Shown: positions 62,251 through 64,000 of the stretch, piece by piece
How positions within the stretch are numbered: position 1 is the first letter of the stretch
How the letters are laid out: each line of letters opens with the position of its first letter
From: Paenibacillus sp.
Lineage (GTDB): Bacteria; Bacillota; Bacilli; Paenibacillales; Paenibacillaceae
Length of the DNA: 64,000 nucleotides
Reading direction: 5' to 3'
Assembly (NCBI GenBank): GCA_017512705.1
Contig: JAFWEX010000152.1
Coordinates: 1 to 64,000 of the forward strand
The notes under the pieces: model-generated
Databases searched by the model: none
What the model was told of the DNA's origin: nothing
The model's input: the letters and a program-made list of their open reading frames with translations, nothing else
Program-made: the position numbers and the translations under genes

Positions 62251-62331
62251 TTAGTTCTTCTGAAACGTATTCAGGATCGCCTTCACAAACCCTCCCAAAA
62301 ACTTCGGCAGTTTGAATGTGTAAAATTTCAT
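62251..62331 (-). CDS. spoVM: Stage V sporulation protein SpoVM (26 aa)
   Basis: The tiny 26-residue peptide starts MKFYTFKLPKFLGGF and ends ILNTFQKN, nearly the same as Bacillus subtilis SpoVM. It is an amphipathic helix that marks the curved forespore membrane and anchors SpoIVA for coat assembly. Site GGGGAGGG eight bases before the ATG. It lies between rpmB and rpe, as in bacilli. Confidence 0.95.
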   Translation of the reverse strand: MKFYTFKLPKFLGGFVKAILNTFQKN

Positions 62332-62487
62332 ACTTTACCCTCCCCATCATGCTCATGCATCCGCCGTATCCTATGCTCCAGGCCTTTTTCTCCCAAACAC
62401 GACAAAAAAGGCTACATGAGAAACCTGCTCATGTAACCATATTTATGCGGAACTTGTTGTCCCTATTCCACAATGACAAGCCCGAGA

Positions 62488-62745
62488 TCAGCCTATTTGC
62501 GTTTGGGGAAGATATTGATAGACAGCGATCATGAAAACACTCATGAGATAATACAGTATGCTGAATATGACAAAAGTAATCCGAAGCCCCTTCCGGTCAA
62601 ACTTACGGAAATACATAATAACCACCCCAACCCCAATTAAAGACGTGAGTGCGTTGAATGGAGCCTGAAGAACCGCGAACAGCGCAAGCACCAGGCCGGT
62701 GACAAGACTTCCTGCCATTGTCCACAGCGTCTCTTTGAGGGTCAT
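62488..62745 (-). CDS. Small membrane protein next to rpe (85 aa)
   Basis: Three probable membrane helices (MAGSLVTGLVLALFAVLQ, ALTSLIGVGVVIMYF, ITFVIFSILYYLMSVFMIAV) with a KFDRKGLR loop between them. It starts five bases after the rpe stop with GAGGG inside rpe, so it is translated with it. The open frame further upstream overlaps rpe and is not used. Function unknown. Confidence 0.8.
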   Translation of the reverse strand: MTLKETLWTMAGSLVTGLVLALFAVLQAPFNALTSLIGVGVVIMYFRKFDRKGLRITFVIFSILYYLMSVFMIAVYQYLPQTQIG

Positions 62746-62749
62746 GAAT

Positions 62750-63409
62750 TTAGCCCTCGTAGCTTCTGCGAATCTCGGTAATCGCAGCAGCACGGTCTTC
62801 CCTTCCAAATACGGCGCTACCAGCCACCAGCACATCAGCCCCTGCTTCCACGACTAATGGAGCTGTATCCGCAGCAATTCCGCCGTCTACCTCGATATGG
62901 ACGTCATTGCGCCCTCTTTCGTTCAACCAAGTACGAATTTGCTTGATTTTGTTCATTGTACCTGAGATAAAAGCTTGTCCACCGAAACCTGGATTAACAG
63001 TCATGACAAGAACCATATCTACATCATCCAGCACTTCTTGAATGGCACTAGCCGGAGTGCCTGGATTGAGGGCCACCCCTGCCATAACTCCTTGCTCTTT
63101 AATCAAGTGAATGACCCGGTGAAGATGTACACACGCCTCCGCATGAACAGTAATTACTGCTGCACCAGCTTTAGCGAACTCCTCCACGTATCTTTCCGGA
63201 TTCTCGATCATCAGATGAACATCAAGAGGCAGTGTCGTATGAGGTGCAATGGCCTTAACAATAGCAGGACCTAGTGTAATGTTAGGCACGAAGTGACCGT
63301 CCATTACGTCAACATGAATCCAATCTCCGCCTGCAGCTTGTGCTTCCGCAACTTCAGCACCTAGCTTGGCAAAGTCAGCTGATAATATAGATGGGGCTAT
63401 TTTAATCAT
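62750..63409 (-). CDS. rpe: Ribulose-phosphate 3-epimerase
   Basis: Converts ribulose 5-phosphate to xylulose 5-phosphate in the pentose phosphate pathway. Metal and active site blocks: [42 protein letters not shown] and EVDGGIA, with VVAGSAVFG-like [10 protein letters not shown] at the phosphate site. 219 residues, normal. Two bases after rsgA with GGAGG before the ATG. Confidence 0.97.
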   Translation of the reverse strand: MIKIAPSILSADFAKLGAEVAEAQAAGGDWIHVDVMDGHFVPNITLGPAIVKAIAPHTTLPLDVHLMIENPERYVEEFAKAGAAVITVHAEACVHLHRVIHLIKEQGVMAGVALNPGTPASAIQEVLDDVDMVLVMTVNPGFGGQAFISGTMNKIKQIRTWLNERGRNDVHIEVDGGIAADTAPLVVEAGADVLVAGSAVFGREDRAAAITEIRRSYEG

Positions 63410-63411
63410 GT

Positions 63412-64000
63412 TTAATACCTCCGCTTCTTATCTTTCATTTCAGCCAGGAATTGCTCGTAGTGATGATACCGGCTTTCAGAGATCAAACCTTCATCTTTGG
63501 CCGCGAGTACCCGGCAACCTGGTTCATGCGTATGCGTACAACCACGGAACTTGCACTGATCAGCGTATTGAGCAAACTCTCGGAAACAAGTCGATAATTC
63601 CTCTACACCTATCTCCAAAAAGTCCAGTTGACTGAATCCAGGGGTATCTGCAACGAACCCGCCATTGTCCAGAGGTATAAGCTCCACGTGCCTGGTTGTG
63701 TGCTTCCCTCGTCCTAAACGCATGCTGATGGCACTTGTCTCCAGCGTCAATCCTGGCATCAGTGCGTTTAGCATAGAAGACTTGCCCACACCCGACTGAC
63801 CAGAGAACACACTAATTTTGCCTGCAAGGCGTTCCTTGAGTAACTCACTACCTTCTCCAGTTCGTGAACTGGTCGAAATGACCTCATACCCAATCTGCTC
63901 GTAGAGTGCCTTCACTTCAGCAACAATATGTCGATCTTCTGCATCTGGATCAATGAGATCTTGTTTCGTCAGTACAATAAGTGCATCCAGTCCAGCTTGC
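63412..64000 (-). CDS. rsgA: Ribosome small subunit GTPase RsgA (N-terminus outside the window)
   Basis: A circularly permuted GTPase: G4 (VLTKQDL) comes first, then G1 ([11 protein letters not shown]), then G3 (ADTPGFSQ), followed by the zinc site [14 protein letters not shown]. It helps mature the 30S subunit. About 195 codons are visible; the OB-fold N-terminus lies past the right edge. In Bacillus subtilis the genes upstream are prpC and prkC, the PP2C/Ser-Thr kinase pair, which would lie just outside. Confidence 0.95.
   Translation of the reverse strand, partial: QAGLDALIVLTKQDLIDPDAEDRHIVAEVKALYEQIGYEVISTSSRTGEGSELLKERLAGKISVFSGQSGVGKSSMLNALMPGLTLETSAISMRLGRGKHTTRHVELIPLDNGGFVADTPGFSQLDFLEIGVEELSTCFREFAQYADQCKFRGCTHTHEPGCRVLAAKDEGLISESRYHHYEQFLAEMKDKKRRY

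Overview
The window looks like chromosomal DNA from a spore-forming Firmicute, most likely Paenibacillus or a close relative. Evidence: spoVM, a SpoVIF-like gene and a SleB-type cortex hydrolase gene; the housekeeping order rsgA-rpe-spoVM-rpmB-fakA-recG; strong AGGAGG-type ribosome binding sites; and TTG/GTG starts. No rRNA, tRNA, CRISPR array or insertion sequence was seen. The genus is an inference from protein style and gene order.

Region 1 (about 0-26 kb) is the exceptional part. One long minus-strand operon (23425 down to 1831) encodes what looks like a contractile-injection (type VI-like) apparatus in a Gram-positive: a sheath-like protein with apparent TssB-like and TssC-like parts in one chain, a small Hcp-like tube protein, two VgrG/gp27-type spike proteins, a DUF4280 PAAR-like tip, a pentapeptide-repeat protein and several unassigned proteins that could be baseplate. 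Mixed in are a DnaJ and an Hsp70-like ATPase, two FHA proteins and two PP2C-fold proteins, one of which has lost metal ligands. The second spike protein ends in a hydrophobic pre-toxin linker and a PD-(D/E)xK-like nuclease domain, and is followed by likely immunity genes. Beyond the operon terminator lies a silent orphan cassette: a 405-bp copy of the pre-toxin linker joined to a different toxin tail, followed by its own putative immunity gene. Upstream and divergent is a von Willebrand A membrane protein gene split by a frameshift. No ClpV, TssM/L/J or Ser/Thr kinase gene is present.

Region 2 (26-34 kb) is a mixed stretch: endonuclease V, a broken toxin plus putative immunity gene, small secreted or membrane proteins, yaaA and a SleB-like hydrolase. 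Region 3 (34-41 kb) is a minus-strand operon with an SsuD-type FMN monooxygenase, a CUT1 sugar-type ABC importer without ATPase and an MFS transporter, divergent from an AraC regulator; a sulfonate or sulfo-sugar role is suggested. Region 4 (41-50 kb) is an exopolysaccharide cluster: anchored glycoside-hydrolase-like proteins, a HEAT protein, a processive family 2 glycosyltransferase, a UDP-sugar dehydrogenase and a receiver protein whose phospho-acceptor Asp is Glu. Region 5 (50-56 kb) holds a LexA-boxed Y-family polymerase with a YolD partner, glutaminase and a GNAT acetyltransferase. Region 6 (56-64 kb) is the housekeeping/sporulation block recG, degV, fakA, rpmB, spoVM, rpe and rsgA (cut by the window edge).

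Three copies of a roughly 110-160 bp palindromic intergenic element (39919, 44785, 55643) are scattered across regions 3-5. Single-base frameshifts occur in three places (about 1268, 24903, 27980), so either decay or sequencing error must be considered there.
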